Positions 1 to 6,875 of a DNA stretch of 17,843 bases are shown in pieces; within the stretch, counting starts at the first letter, position 1, and each line of letters opens with the position of its first letter. The notes beneath the pieces are model-generated. The model saw only the letters and a list, made by a program, of their open reading frames with translations, was not told where the DNA came from and ran no database searches. Origin of the DNA: an uncultured Lachnospiraceae bacterium (lineage in GTDB: Bacteria; Bacillota; Clostridia; Lachnospirales; Lachnospiraceae); the NCBI GenBank assembly GCA_902772565.1, contig CACYBJ010000142.1, forward strand, positions 1 through 17,843, read 5' to 3'. Both the position numbers and the translations under genes were made by a program.

Positions 1-521
1 CTACCATTGCGAATGCTGTTAAGATTCCTGTTGTACTTTATAACATTCCGGGAAGAACAGGATGCAAGATGCTTCCCGAGACAATTGCAGAGCTCTTTAA
101 GACTGTTGAAAACATTCAGGCAGTTAAGGAAGCAAGTGCTGATTTCTCCGCAATTGCAAAGCTTGCCCGTCTCACTGAAGGAAAGATGGATATCTACTCC
201 GGTAACGACGATCAGGTTACTCCTATTCTTGCTCTCGGCGGCAAGGGTGTTGTCTCCGTACTCGGTAACATAGCTCCGCGTGAGACTCATGACATGGTAG
301 CTAAGTTCCTTGAAGGCGATATTAAGGGTGCCATCGATATTCAGCTTAAGTATCAGCCGTTAATCGACGCTCTTTTCTGCGAAGTTAATCCTATCCCTGT
401 TAAGAAGGCCATTGACCTTATGGGTATGAATGCAGGACCGCTTCGTCTTCCTCTTACAGAGATGGAACCTGCCAATGCAGCAAGACTTGAAAAGGAGATG
501 AAGGCAGTAGGCCTTATCTAA
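1..521 (+). CDS. dapA: 4-hydroxy-tetrahydrodipicolinate synthase, 5'-truncated by window edge
   Basis: DapA condenses pyruvate with aspartate semialdehyde, the first committed step of diaminopimelate and lysine synthesis, in the cytoplasm. The reading frame runs open from base 3 with no start codon in view, giving about 172 codons. The family is usually near 290-295 residues, so roughly the first 120 are missing outside the window. The visible part carries the family motif YNIPGRTG at residues 13-20, holding the equivalents of E. coli Tyr133 and Arg138. AVKEAS follows at 40-45, with Lys42 in the place of the Schiff-base lysine (E. coli Lys161). The C-terminal helices follow as expected. The stop lies 3 bases before dapB, so the two genes are almost certainly one transcript. 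Internal ATG codons such as base 69 are not starts, because the conserved motif lies upstream of them in the same frame. Confidence 0.95.
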   Translation, partial: TIANAVKIPVVLYNIPGRTGCKMLPETIAELFKTVENIQAVKEASADFSAIAKLARLTEGKMDIYSGNDDQVTPILALGGKGVVSVLGNIAPRETHDMVAKFLEGDIKGAIDIQLKYQPLIDALFCEVNPIPVKKAIDLMGMNAGPLRLPLTEMEPANAARLEKEMKAVGLI

Positions 522-524
522 ACT

Positions 525-1277
525 ATGACTAAAATAATTATGAGTGGCTGTTGCGGTCACATGGGTATGACAATTACCGATATTGTAAGCAAGGATGATG
601 ATGCTGAAATAGTTGCCGGAATCGATCTTTTCGACAACGGCAAAATGCCTTATCCGGTATTTGCTTCTCTTGGTGATGTTAACGTGGATGCCGATTGCGT
701 AATTGACTTTTCATCACCCAAGGCACTTGACGGACTTCTTGCCGCAGCAAAGGCTAAGGACATTCCCCTTGTATTATGCTCAACAGGTTACACACCTGAA
801 CAGCTTGAACAGATCAAGGCTGCATCTGCCGAACTAACAATTCTCAAATCTGCCAACATGTCTCTTGGAATCAACCTTATTCTTAAGCTTGTTCAGGCAG
901 CTACAGAAGTGCTTTACAAGGATTATGACATTGAAATCGTTGAGATGCATCATAACCTTAAGAAGGATTCACCTTCAGGAACAGCTCTTGCTATTGCAGA
1001 TGCAATCAACGAAGTACTTAACAATGAGTACGAGTATGTCTATGACAGAAGCACAAGAAGCGAGCAGCGTCCTAAGAAGGAAATCGGTATCTCTGCCGTA
1101 CGCGGCGGCACTATTGTAGGTGACCATGATGTCATTTTCGCCGGTCGCGACGAAGTTATCGAAATCAAGCACACAGCATACTCAAAGGCTATTTTCGGAA
1201 AGGGTGCAGTCAATGCAGCCAAATTCCTTGCGGGTAAGCCTCATGGCATGTATGACATGCAGGATGTTATCGGCTAA
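525..1277 (+). CDS. dapB: 4-hydroxy-tetrahydrodipicolinate reductase
   Basis: DapB reduces the DapA product to tetrahydrodipicolinate with NAD(P)H, the next step towards diaminopimelate and lysine. The 250-residue product fits the usual shorter Gram-positive forms of 250-270. The N-terminal dinucleotide-binding loop reads GCCGHMG (residues 8-14). The catalytic segment EMHHNLKKDSPSGTA (140-154) aligns with E. coli EAHHRHKVDAPSGTA, so His142 and Lys146 match the catalytic His159 and Lys163. The start is 3 bases after the dapA stop and has no strong Shine-Dalgarno sequence at normal spacing. The nearest AGGAG is about 28 bases upstream, inside dapA, so translation is probably coupled to dapA (inference). 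An intrinsic terminator follows the gene. Confidence 0.96.
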   Translation: MTKIIMSGCCGHMGMTITDIVSKDDDAEIVAGIDLFDNGKMPYPVFASLGDVNVDADCVIDFSSPKALDGLLAAAKAKDIPLVLCSTGYTPEQLEQIKAASAELTILKSANMSLGINLILKLVQAATEVLYKDYDIEIVEMHHNLKKDSPSGTALAIADAINEVLNNEYEYVYDRSTRSEQRPKKEIGISAVRGGTIVGDHDVIFAGRDEVIEIKHTAYSKAIFGKGAVNAAKFLAGKPHGMYDMQDVIG

Positions 1278-1290
1278 TCAACTGTAACTA

Positions 1291-1332
1291 AGTGCAGGCA
1301 GGAGACTGTCTGCACTTTTGGTTTATTTTTTA
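1291..1332 (+). terminator. Intrinsic terminator after dapB
   Basis: A 10-bp stem (1291-1300 with 1307-1316, one G-U pair) with a 6-base loop is followed at once by a T-rich tract, TTTTGGTTTATTTTTT. It lies 13 bases past the dapB stop, as expected for the end of a dapA-dapB unit. The next gene's ribosome binding site overlaps the end of the tract, so that gene may depend on partial read-through. Confidence 0.85.
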
Positions 1333-1343
1333 GGGAGGATATT

Positions 1344-2141
1344 ATGAACAGGAAAAATGCGGGAAATGCAGCAGTTGTTCTGCTGGTTATTATTCTGATT
1401 CTTGCTGCAATTGTTTTAGGCGGATATTTCTTATTTAAGAATTATAAAAATGATTCAGGCTCTGATATATCACGTTCCCAGGCCGAGTCTGTTGTAAGCA
1501 TCAGCAAATCATCCGAAAAAGATGATAAGGATGACAAAGAAGATACAGACGATAAAGATGACGAGGATGACGAAGACGATTCGGACGACGAAGATAAGGA
1601 CGATAAGGATTCCGATAAAGATGATAAGGATGATGCAGATTCAGACAAGGATGATGATGCTGATTCAGATGATTCCGATGAAGAAATTCCTGCAAATAAG
1701 ATTGCATGGATAGACGGAAAAGGAACTCTTCAGTATAACGAAAGCTATGTACTTGCAAGCTTTGATACAGTAACAGGTCTTCTTGGAATTACTCCAACTC
1801 TCAATACATGGGAATGGGGAACTTATGCAGGCGTTGACTATTTTGATTATACCGAAGGTGAGTATACATATTCATATATTTTTGTACATGATGCGTTGGT
1901 TGCAATCTGTGCCAATAAAGCCGGTGATCTGGTAGATAAGTATTACAATAATGCCGTTAAGACCTATGGTGAGCCATATATGACTTATACTATGGAAGAC
2001 GGTTATATCGACCAGTATGCATGGAAGATTAACGACTCACTTTATTTCTGTGTAAAGAATGATTATCAGTATAACGGTGTCTGTGCTCAGAGATATATCT
2101 TCAAAGGATATAACGAGCTGTTGCTCAGCAAGTACTCATAA
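1344..2141 (+). CDS. Membrane-anchored protein with Asp-rich stalk, function unknown
   Basis: I do not recognise this family. The 265-residue product has four parts. A short basic N-terminus (MNRKNAG) leads into one hydrophobic segment (about residues 10-31) that looks like a signal anchor; there is no lipobox cysteine, so it is not a lipoprotein. A Ser-rich piece (38-57) follows. Next comes a very acidic low-complexity run (about 58-114) built from Asp, Lys, Ser and Glu. The C-terminal domain (116-265) is compact and rich in Tyr, Trp and Phe, with Cys189, Cys236 and Cys247. The positive-inside rule suggests that the acidic stalk and C-terminal domain are outside the cell. The start has a strong AGGGAGG site 5 bases upstream. 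No clear promoter is visible between the dapB terminator and this start, and the gene ends before the pheST promoter. It could be an envelope sensor or cation-binding surface protein, but nothing in the sequence decides this. Confidence 0.85.
   Translation: MNRKNAGNAAVVLLVIILILAAIVLGGYFLFKNYKNDSGSDISRSQAESVVSISKSSEKDDKDDKEDTDDKDDEDDEDDSDDEDKDDKDSDKDDKDDADSDKDDDADSDDSDEEIPANKIAWIDGKGTLQYNESYVLASFDTVTGLLGITPTLNTWEWGTYAGVDYFDYTEGEYTYSYIFVHDALVAICANKAGDLVDKYYNNAVKTYGEPYMTYTMEDGYIDQYAWKINDSLYFCVKNDYQYNGVCAQRYIFKGYNELLLSKYS
1518..1685 (+). repeat. Low-complexity coding repeat (Asp/Lys/Ser/Glu stalk)
   Basis: About 56 codons consist almost only of GAT/GAC with AAG/AAA, GAA/GAG and TCA/TCC/TCG, giving irregular DDK, DDE and DSD units. 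The synonymous codons are mixed rather than identical, so this is not a fresh tandem duplication, although simple GATGA-type sequence is prone to slippage. It encodes the linker of the membrane-anchored protein. The complementary strand is open here only because GAY codons read as Ser- or Leu-rich sequence in antisense. Confidence 0.8.
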
Positions 2142-2155
2142 AGCCAAACTTAGGT

Positions 2156-2184
2156 TTGACAATCATTCACATAAATGCTAAAAT
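2156..2184 (+). promoter_or_regulatory. Sigma-A-type promoter of the pheST T-box transcript
   Basis: A perfect -35 TTGACA (2156-2161), a 17-base spacer and -10 TAAAAT (2179-2184) precede the T-box leader. The predicted transcription start is near 2191, which leaves the whole leader downstream. It begins 14 bases past the stop of the acidic-stalk gene. This is the best consensus promoter in the window. Confidence 0.88.
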
Positions 2185-2190
2185 TCCACA

Positions 2191-2436
2191 AGTAAAGGCT
2201 GTGAAGGTGTTTTTAAAGCTTTGCAAATCCGTCAGAGAGAGGAAGTCATCGGCTGGAAGCTTCCTTCGGCAAATGCATCTGCCTACGTTCCCACCGGAGC
2301 CGCTGCCTGAAGTCTGTTGATGGTAGGGTAAGCCGTTTCCCAGTACGTTAACTGTTTGAGTGCCCGATATTTCGGGAATATGGGTGGTACCGCGAAGCTA
2401 ATGCTCCGTCCCTGTTATTAAGGGATGGAGCTTTTT
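2191..2436 (+). promoter_or_regulatory. T-box leader (probable tRNA-Phe sensor) controlling pheST
   Basis: The leader carries the T-box hallmark GGGTGGTACCGCG at 2382-2394. The UGGU of its bulge (2385-2388) would pair with the uncharged tRNA acceptor end. The terminator follows directly, and its 5' arm can instead pair with the T-box to form the antiterminator. Upstream, an AGAGAGGAAG segment and a GGAAG...CTTCC hairpin look like the distal part of Stem I. At the base, GGC-TGT-GA-AGGTG opposite CACC-G-GA-GCC fits a kink-turn below the specifier loop. The triplet just above the CACC strand is TTC (2288-2290), a Phe codon, which matches the pheS and pheT genes downstream. I folded this by eye, so the specifier position is an inference. 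The T-box identity itself is firm. Confidence 0.92.
2403..2436 (+). terminator. T-box regulatory terminator
   Basis: An 11-bp stem (2403-2413 with 2421-2431, one G-U pair) and a 7-base loop are followed by TTTTT (2432-2436). The 5' arm contains CGTCCC, which competes as the partner of the T-box GGG...GCG strand. Charged tRNA-Phe would favour this terminator and uncharged tRNA-Phe the antiterminator. Confidence 0.92.
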
Positions 2437-2437
2437 A

Positions 2438-2571
2438 CGTCCCGATTCATTTATGAATCGGGACATAGCGCTGACCATTGCCGGAGAAAAACAAAATTGG
2501 TAACGTCGTCCATTATAAATCGTCTTCGACGATGGACGACGCTGCGTCCCGATTTATAACTAAATCGGCAC
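2438..2571 (+). repeat. Cluster of related palindromes between the T-box terminator and pheS
   Basis: Three hairpins lie in the pheS 5' leader beyond the T-box terminator. The first is a perfect 12-base inverted repeat (2439-2450 with 2453-2464). The second pairs 2504-2513 with 2532-2541 perfectly and holds an inner ATCGTC/GACGAT stem. The third pairs 2546-2556 with 2561-2571 with one mismatch. The first and third are both 26 bases long and both start GTCCCGATT, so they look like diverged copies. Two longer pairings compete with these: 2513-2522 with 2550-2559 (perfect, 10 bp), and 2454-2470 with 2540-2556 (17 positions, one mismatch, two G-U). None is followed by a T-run, so these are not terminators. 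They resemble a REP- or MITE-like element or a structured leader. I cannot tell which from one copy. Confidence 0.6.
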
Positions 2572-2587
2572 ATAAAAGGAGATCAAA

Positions 2588-3607
2588 ATGAAAGAAAAAC
2601 TTGATGCAATCAAACAAAAAGCACTTGAGAAGCTTTCACAGGTCACAGATCTTGACGGACTTAACGAAATCAGAGTTGAGTTCCTGGGCAAGAAAGGTGA
2701 ACTGACAGCTGTTCTTAAGTCTATGAAGGACGTTTCACCGGAAGACAGACCTAAGGTGGGACAGTTTGTAAATGATGCCAGAGTGGCCATCGAAGAGAAA
2801 ATGGATGAAATCAAGAAGACCTTTGAAGCAAAGGCTCTTGAAAACAAACTTAAGTCTGAGGTAATTGACGTTACCCTTCCCGGAAAGGATCCTGAGGTAG
2901 GTCACAGACATCCAAATACCATCGCTCTTAGCGAAGTTGAAAAGATCTTCATCGGCATGGGTTACGAAGTAATTGAAGGACCTGAAGTAGAGTATGATTA
3001 CTTTAACTTTGAGGCTCTTAACATTCCTGCAAACCATCCTGCCAAGGATGAACAGGATACATTCTACATTTCAAAGGATATTCTGTTAAGAACTCAGACA
3101 TCATCCTGCCAGGCCAGAGTTATGATGGACAAGAAGCCTCCGATCAGAGTTATTTCTCCGGGACGTGTTTACAGATCCGATGAAGTGGATGCAACACATT
3201 CACCCTGCTTCCATCAGATTGAAGGTCTTGTAATCGATAAGAATATTACATTTGCCGATCTTAAGGGAACTCTTGCTGAATTTGCCAAGGCTCTCTTCGG
3301 TGAGGATACAAAGGTTAAATTCAGACCTCATCACTTCCCGTTTACCGAGCCATCTGCCGAATGTGATGTTTCATGCTTTAAGTGCGGCGGAAAGGGCTGC
3401 AGATTCTGTAAGGGAAGCGGCTGGATAGAGATTCTCGGCTGCGGTATGGTTCATCCGAGAGTTCTTGAGATGCGCGACATAGATCCTAAGGAATATACAG
3501 GTTTCGCTTTCGGTCTCGGACTTGAGAGAATTGCACTTCTTAAGTATGAAATCGATGATATGCGTCTCATGTATGAAAATGATACAAGATTCCTGAAACA
3601 GTTCTAA
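2588..3607 (+). CDS. pheS: Phenylalanine--tRNA ligase alpha subunit
   Basis: PheS is the catalytic subunit of the alpha2-beta2 phenylalanyl-tRNA synthetase. It activates Phe with ATP and charges tRNA-Phe. The 339-residue product matches the bacterial length. An N-terminal coiled-coil region (about 1-90) leads into the class II synthetase core (about 110-339), with motif 2 around FHQIEG (208-213) and motif 3 at GLGLERIALL (309-318). A CxxC...CxxC cluster (Cys263, Cys266, Cys271, Cys274) sits in SCFKCGGKGCRFCKGSGW, an insert common in Firmicutes PheS that may bind zinc. The start has AAAGGAG about 6 bases upstream. The gene is led by the T-box and followed 16 bases later by pheT. Confidence 0.98.
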   Translation: MKEKLDAIKQKALEKLSQVTDLDGLNEIRVEFLGKKGELTAVLKSMKDVSPEDRPKVGQFVNDARVAIEEKMDEIKKTFEAKALENKLKSEVIDVTLPGKDPEVGHRHPNTIALSEVEKIFIGMGYEVIEGPEVEYDYFNFEALNIPANHPAKDEQDTFYISKDILLRTQTSSCQARVMMDKKPPIRVISPGRVYRSDEVDATHSPCFHQIEGLVIDKNITFADLKGTLAEFAKALFGEDTKVKFRPHHFPFTEPSAECDVSCFKCGGKGCRFCKGSGWIEILGCGMVHPRVLEMRDIDPKEYTGFAFGLGLERIALLKYEIDDMRLMYENDTRFLKQF

Positions 3608-3623
3608 GAAAGGTGAAAATAAT

Positions 3624-6059
3624 ATGAATACTTCATTATCATGGATAAAAGCATATGTACCTGATCTTGACTGCACAGATCAGGAATATACCGACGCAAT
3701 GACTATGTCAGGTACCAAGGTTGAAGGTTTTGAAAGACTTGATGCCGACCTTGACAAAATCGTTGTTGGTAAGATCAATAAGATTGAAAGACATCCCGAT
3801 GCTGACAAGCTTGTTGTTTGCCAGGTTCAGATCGATGAAAACGGAACGGAAACCCAGATTGTAACAGGTGCTCAGAATGTTAAAGAAGGAGATATCGTTC
3901 CTGTGGTTCTTGATGGCGGACGTGTTGCCGGCGGACATGACGGCAAGATGGTTGAAGGCGGCATCAAGATCAAGAAGGGTAAGCTCCGCGGCGTTGAGAG
4001 TAACGGTATGATGTGCTCCATCGAGGAACTGGGTTCCACCAAGGATTTCTATCCGGATGCGGCAGAAGACGGAATTTACATTTTCTCCGACAATCCGCAG
4101 TATGACGGACTTAAGCTGGGTTCATCTGCCATTGAAGCGCTCAGCCTTAACGATTCCGTATTTGAGTACGAAATCACAAACAACCGTGTTGACTGCTACT
4201 CGGTTATCGGTATTGCCCGTGAAGCAGCAGCTACTTTCAGAAAGAAATTTGTTCCTCCTGTGATTAAAGAAACAGGAAACAGCGAAAAGGCATCTGACTA
4301 TATCTCTGTAGAAATCAAAGACAACGACCTTTGCAAGAGATATGTGGGCAGAGTTGTAAAGAATATCAAACTCGGACCTTCACCGCTTTGGATGCAGAGA
4401 AGACTTTCCGCAAACGGCATCAGACCTATTAACAACCTTGTAGATATTACAAACTACGTAATGGAAGAGTACGGTCAGCCTATGCATGCCTATGATCTCG
4501 ATACTATTGCAGGCAACAAGATTGTAGTAAGACGTGCTGAAGACGGTGAGAAGTTCACTACTCTTGACGGTCAGGAACATGAACTTGACAGTGACGTATT
4601 AATGATCTGCGACGGAGAGAAGTCTGTAGGTATTGCAGGTATCATGGGCGGCGAGAATTCCATGATCACCGATAATGTAAAGACCATGCTTTTCGAAGCG
4701 GCATGCTTTGACGGAACCAACATCCGTCTTACAGGAAAGCGTATAGGTCTCAGAACAGATGCTCAGGCCAAGTTCGAAAAAGGACTTGATCCAAACACAG
4801 CCATGCTTGCCATGAACCGTGCCTGCCAGCTTATTGAAGAACTGGGCGCCGGCGAAGTAGTAGGCGGTGCAGTGGATGTTTATCCGAATCCTGTTGGGGA
4901 CAGAAGAGTTAAGTTTGACTGGGAAACAACCAACAGAGTCATTGGTATCAATATTCCAAAGGAGGAGATGATTTCCTACTTTAAGGCAGTTGATCTTGAC
5001 TATGATGAGGCAACCGACGAAGTTATTGTTCCTTCCTGGAGACAGGATGTGCTTCGCCAGTGCGACCTTGACGAAGAAGTGGCAAGATTCTACGGTTATG
5101 ACAAGATTCCGGTTACTCTTCCTCGTGGAGAGGCAACCATAGGAAGACTTCCGCTGAAACTTGAAATTGAAAATATTGCCAGAACCGTGGCTGAGAGAAA
5201 CGGTTTCTCCGAATGCTTTACTTACAGCTTCGAAGGACCCAAGGTATACGATAAACTTGCAATCCCTGCAGATGATAAGATCAGGGAAGCAGTTAAAATC
5301 AGTAATCCGCTCGGTGAGGACTTCTCTATTATGAGAACCCTTCCTTTAAACGGTATCCTTAATTCTCTTTCTATTAACTTTAACAGAAAGAACGGTGCTA
5401 CAAAGCTTTACGAACTTGCGAAGGTATATCTTCCGAAGGCACTTCCGCTTACGGAACTTCCGGACGAAAGAGTGGAATTCGTACTTGCTATGAATGCCAG
5501 CGGCGATTTCTACGATATGAAGGGCTATGTTGATGACTTCCTTTCATCCGTAGGCATGAAAAAGGGCATCAGCTACGTTGCCGGAAACAGAACTTTCCTT
5601 CATCCGGGACGTCAGGCAGATATCATCCGCAACAATGAAGTAGTTGGTTACATCGGTGAACTTCATCCTACAGTTGCCGGCAATTACAAGATCGGCGGCA
5701 GAAGCTACATTGCGGTAATCGATATGCCTGTTGTTAACGAGCAGTCGGATTTCGTTGTTAAGTTCAACGGAATCGCCAAATTCCCTGCCGTAACAAGAGA
5801 CTTCTCCATGGTAGTCAAGAAGGAGATTACTGCCGGAGAAATCGAAGCAGCTATTGTAAAGGCTTCCGGAAAACTCCTTGAAGAATGCAAGCTTTTCGAT
5901 ATTTACGAAGGCTCACAGATTAAGGAAGGCTACAAGTCCATGGCATATTCCGTAAGCTTCCGTGCTAAAGACAGAACTCTGGAAGATGCAGACATCACAC
6001 CGGTAGTTGAAAAAATCATAAAGGCTCTCGGTGATATGGGCATTGAACTTCGTTCATAA
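3624..6059 (+). CDS. pheT: Phenylalanine--tRNA ligase beta subunit
   Basis: PheT binds tRNA and carries the editing site that clears mischarged Tyr-tRNA-Phe. The 811-residue product is full length for bacteria. Domains in order are an EMAP/Trbp111-like OB fold (about 42-155, with HPDADKLVVCQV and TGAQNV), a B3/B4 editing region (about 215-400), a B5 DNA-binding-like domain (about 428-495, ending GYDKIPVTLP), a catalytic-like core (about 500-700) and the anticodon-binding FDX-ACB domain (718-811, starting KFPAVTRDFSMVV). A modest AAAGGTGA site stands 8 bases before the ATG. The gene shares the T-box transcript with pheS and is closed by a strong terminator 10 bases past its stop. Confidence 0.98.
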   Translation: MNTSLSWIKAYVPDLDCTDQEYTDAMTMSGTKVEGFERLDADLDKIVVGKINKIERHPDADKLVVCQVQIDENGTETQIVTGAQNVKEGDIVPVVLDGGRVAGGHDGKMVEGGIKIKKGKLRGVESNGMMCSIEELGSTKDFYPDAAEDGIYIFSDNPQYDGLKLGSSAIEALSLNDSVFEYEITNNRVDCYSVIGIAREAAATFRKKFVPPVIKETGNSEKASDYISVEIKDNDLCKRYVGRVVKNIKLGPSPLWMQRRLSANGIRPINNLVDITNYVMEEYGQPMHAYDLDTIAGNKIVVRRAEDGEKFTTLDGQEHELDSDVLMICDGEKSVGIAGIMGGENSMITDNVKTMLFEAACFDGTNIRLTGKRIGLRTDAQAKFEKGLDPNTAMLAMNRACQLIEELGAGEVVGGAVDVYPNPVGDRRVKFDWETTNRVIGINIPKEEMISYFKAVDLDYDEATDEVIVPSWRQDVLRQCDLDEEVARFYGYDKIPVTLPRGEATIGRLPLKLEIENIARTVAERNGFSECFTYSFEGPKVYDKLAIPADDKIREAVKISNPLGEDFSIMRTLPLNGILNSLSINFNRKNGATKLYELAKVYLPKALPLTELPDERVEFVLAMNASGDFYDMKGYVDDFLSSVGMKKGISYVAGNRTFLHPGRQADIIRNNEVVGYIGELHPTVAGNYKIGGRSYIAVIDMPVVNEQSDFVVKFNGIAKFPAVTRDFSMVVKKEITAGEIEAAIVKASGKLLEECKLFDIYEGSQIKEGYKSMAYSVSFRAKDRTLEDADITPVVEKIIKALGDMGIELRS

Positions 6060-6069
6060 GGAATTAATG

Positions 6070-6110
6070 GACCTCTTTATCAAAAAAACTTTGGTAAAGA
6101 GGTCTTTTTT
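6070..6110 (+). terminator. Intrinsic terminator after pheT
   Basis: A 15-bp stem (6070-6084 with 6090-6104, one G-U pair) with a 5-base loop is followed by TTTTTT (6105-6110). It ends the pheST unit. Confidence 0.95.
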
Positions 6111-6121
6111 ATTTGCCGGTG

Positions 6122-6150
6122 TTTAATTATCATCTGCCTTTTGGTATAAT
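6122..6150 (+). promoter_or_regulatory. Extended -10 promoter of the response-regulator operon
   Basis: A perfect -10 TATAAT (6145-6150) is preceded by TGG, giving the extended -10 form TGGTATAAT. The -35 position at 17-base spacing reads only TTTAAT. Transcription would start near 6157, about 25 bases before the ATG. It lies between the pheT terminator and the response regulator, where a new unit must begin. Confidence 0.75.
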
Positions 6151-6181
6151 AGATTGGATTTTTAAATATCATGGGGGTTTT

Positions 6182-6874
6182 ATGAGTAAAATACTTGTTT
6201 GCGACGACGATCAGTCAATAGTACGCGCAGTTGAAATATATCTTAAAGACGAAGGCTATGATGTAATCACCGGCAGTAACGGCAAGGATGCGGTTGAAGC
6301 CGTAAAAAAGGACTCATCCATCAGCCTTGCGGTTTTGGATGTTATGATGCCTCAGATGGACGGCATGACTGCTCTTGTGGAAATCAGGAAGTTCTCTAAC
6401 ATACCGGTTATTTTCCTTACGGCAAGAGATCAGGATTCCGATATGGTAATCGGTCTTAACATGGGCGCTGATGACTATATCACGAAACCATTTAATCCGG
6501 CGGAACTTACTGCCAGAGTACGCTCCCAGCTTCGTCGTTTTGTAAACCTCGGCGGTGATAAATCTGCCGGTAAAAATGTACTTACTGTAGGCGGAATCGT
6601 TCTTGATGATACCAAGAAAACCGTTACGGTTGACGGAGACGAAGTGTCCATTACCAAGACCGAATTCCAGATACTTAAGTATCTTATGATAAACAGCGGA
6701 AAGGTTTGTTCGGCAGATGAAATCTACAGAAACATCTGGAAAGACGAGCCGATAGACGCTGAGAAGGTTGTTGCCGTACATGTAAGGCACATACGTGAAA
6801 AGATTGAATTTGACCCTTCAAACCCTCATTTCCTCAAGGTTGTATGGGGTCATGGCTATAAAATAGAGGACTAG
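6182..6874 (+). CDS. Two-component response regulator, OmpR family
   Basis: The 230-residue product is a DNA-binding transcription regulator switched by phosphorylation. The receiver domain (about 1-118) has the acidic pocket Asp8-Asp10, phospho-acceptor Asp53 in VLDVMMP, Thr80 in FLTAR and Lys102 in TKPF. The winged-helix effector domain (about 128-230) contains TKTEFQILKYL and the closing VWGHGYKIE typical of OmpR/PhoB proteins. I chose the ATG at 6182 because MSKILVCDDD is the canonical N-terminus and a GGGGGT stretch stands upstream. An in-frame TTG at 6113 would add 23 odd residues and lies upstream of the promoter -10. The sensor kinase gene starts one base after the stop, so the two are surely partners. 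Its target genes are not evident; autoregulation would be typical. Confidence 0.96.
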   Translation: MSKILVCDDDQSIVRAVEIYLKDEGYDVITGSNGKDAVEAVKKDSSISLAVLDVMMPQMDGMTALVEIRKFSNIPVIFLTARDQDSDMVIGLNMGADDYITKPFNPAELTARVRSQLRRFVNLGGDKSAGKNVLTVGGIVLDDTKKTVTVDGDEVSITKTEFQILKYLMINSGKVCSADEIYRNIWKDEPIDAEKVVAVHVRHIREKIEFDPSNPHFLKVVWGHGYKIED

Positions 6875-6875
6875 A

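Noticed and set aside
1228..1256. Possible promoter inside dapB for the acidic-stalk gene
   Set aside because: The match is weak (TTGCGG and TATGAC) and lies in conserved coding sequence, so chance is likely. It is kept only as a testable option in the findings, not as a feature.
1518..1685. CRISPR-like or tandem repeat array
   Set aside because: The units are irregular, unspaced and translated in frame as an acidic linker. There are no constant repeats with unique spacers here or anywhere in the window.
1442..1758. Open frames on the - strand across the Asp-rich stalk (Ser-rich and His/Tyr/Leu-rich products)
   Set aside because: Their odd composition follows directly from reading GAY and AAR codons in antisense. 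The + strand frame has a ribosome binding site, a signal anchor and a folded-looking C-terminus.
2438..2464. Second terminator right after the T-box terminator
   Set aside because: The 12-base perfect inverted repeat is not followed by a T-run; the next bases are ATAGCG. It is described with the palindrome cluster instead.
6113..6181. Upstream TTG start extending the response regulator by 23 codons
   Set aside because: The extension contains the -10 promoter element, so it would not be transcribed. MSKILVCDDD at 6182 is the normal N-terminus.
6314..6790. 158-codon open frame on the - strand inside the response regulator
   Set aside because: It lies entirely opposite a well-supported OmpR-family gene, has no family motif and has no ribosome binding site that I can see. 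It is an antisense shadow.
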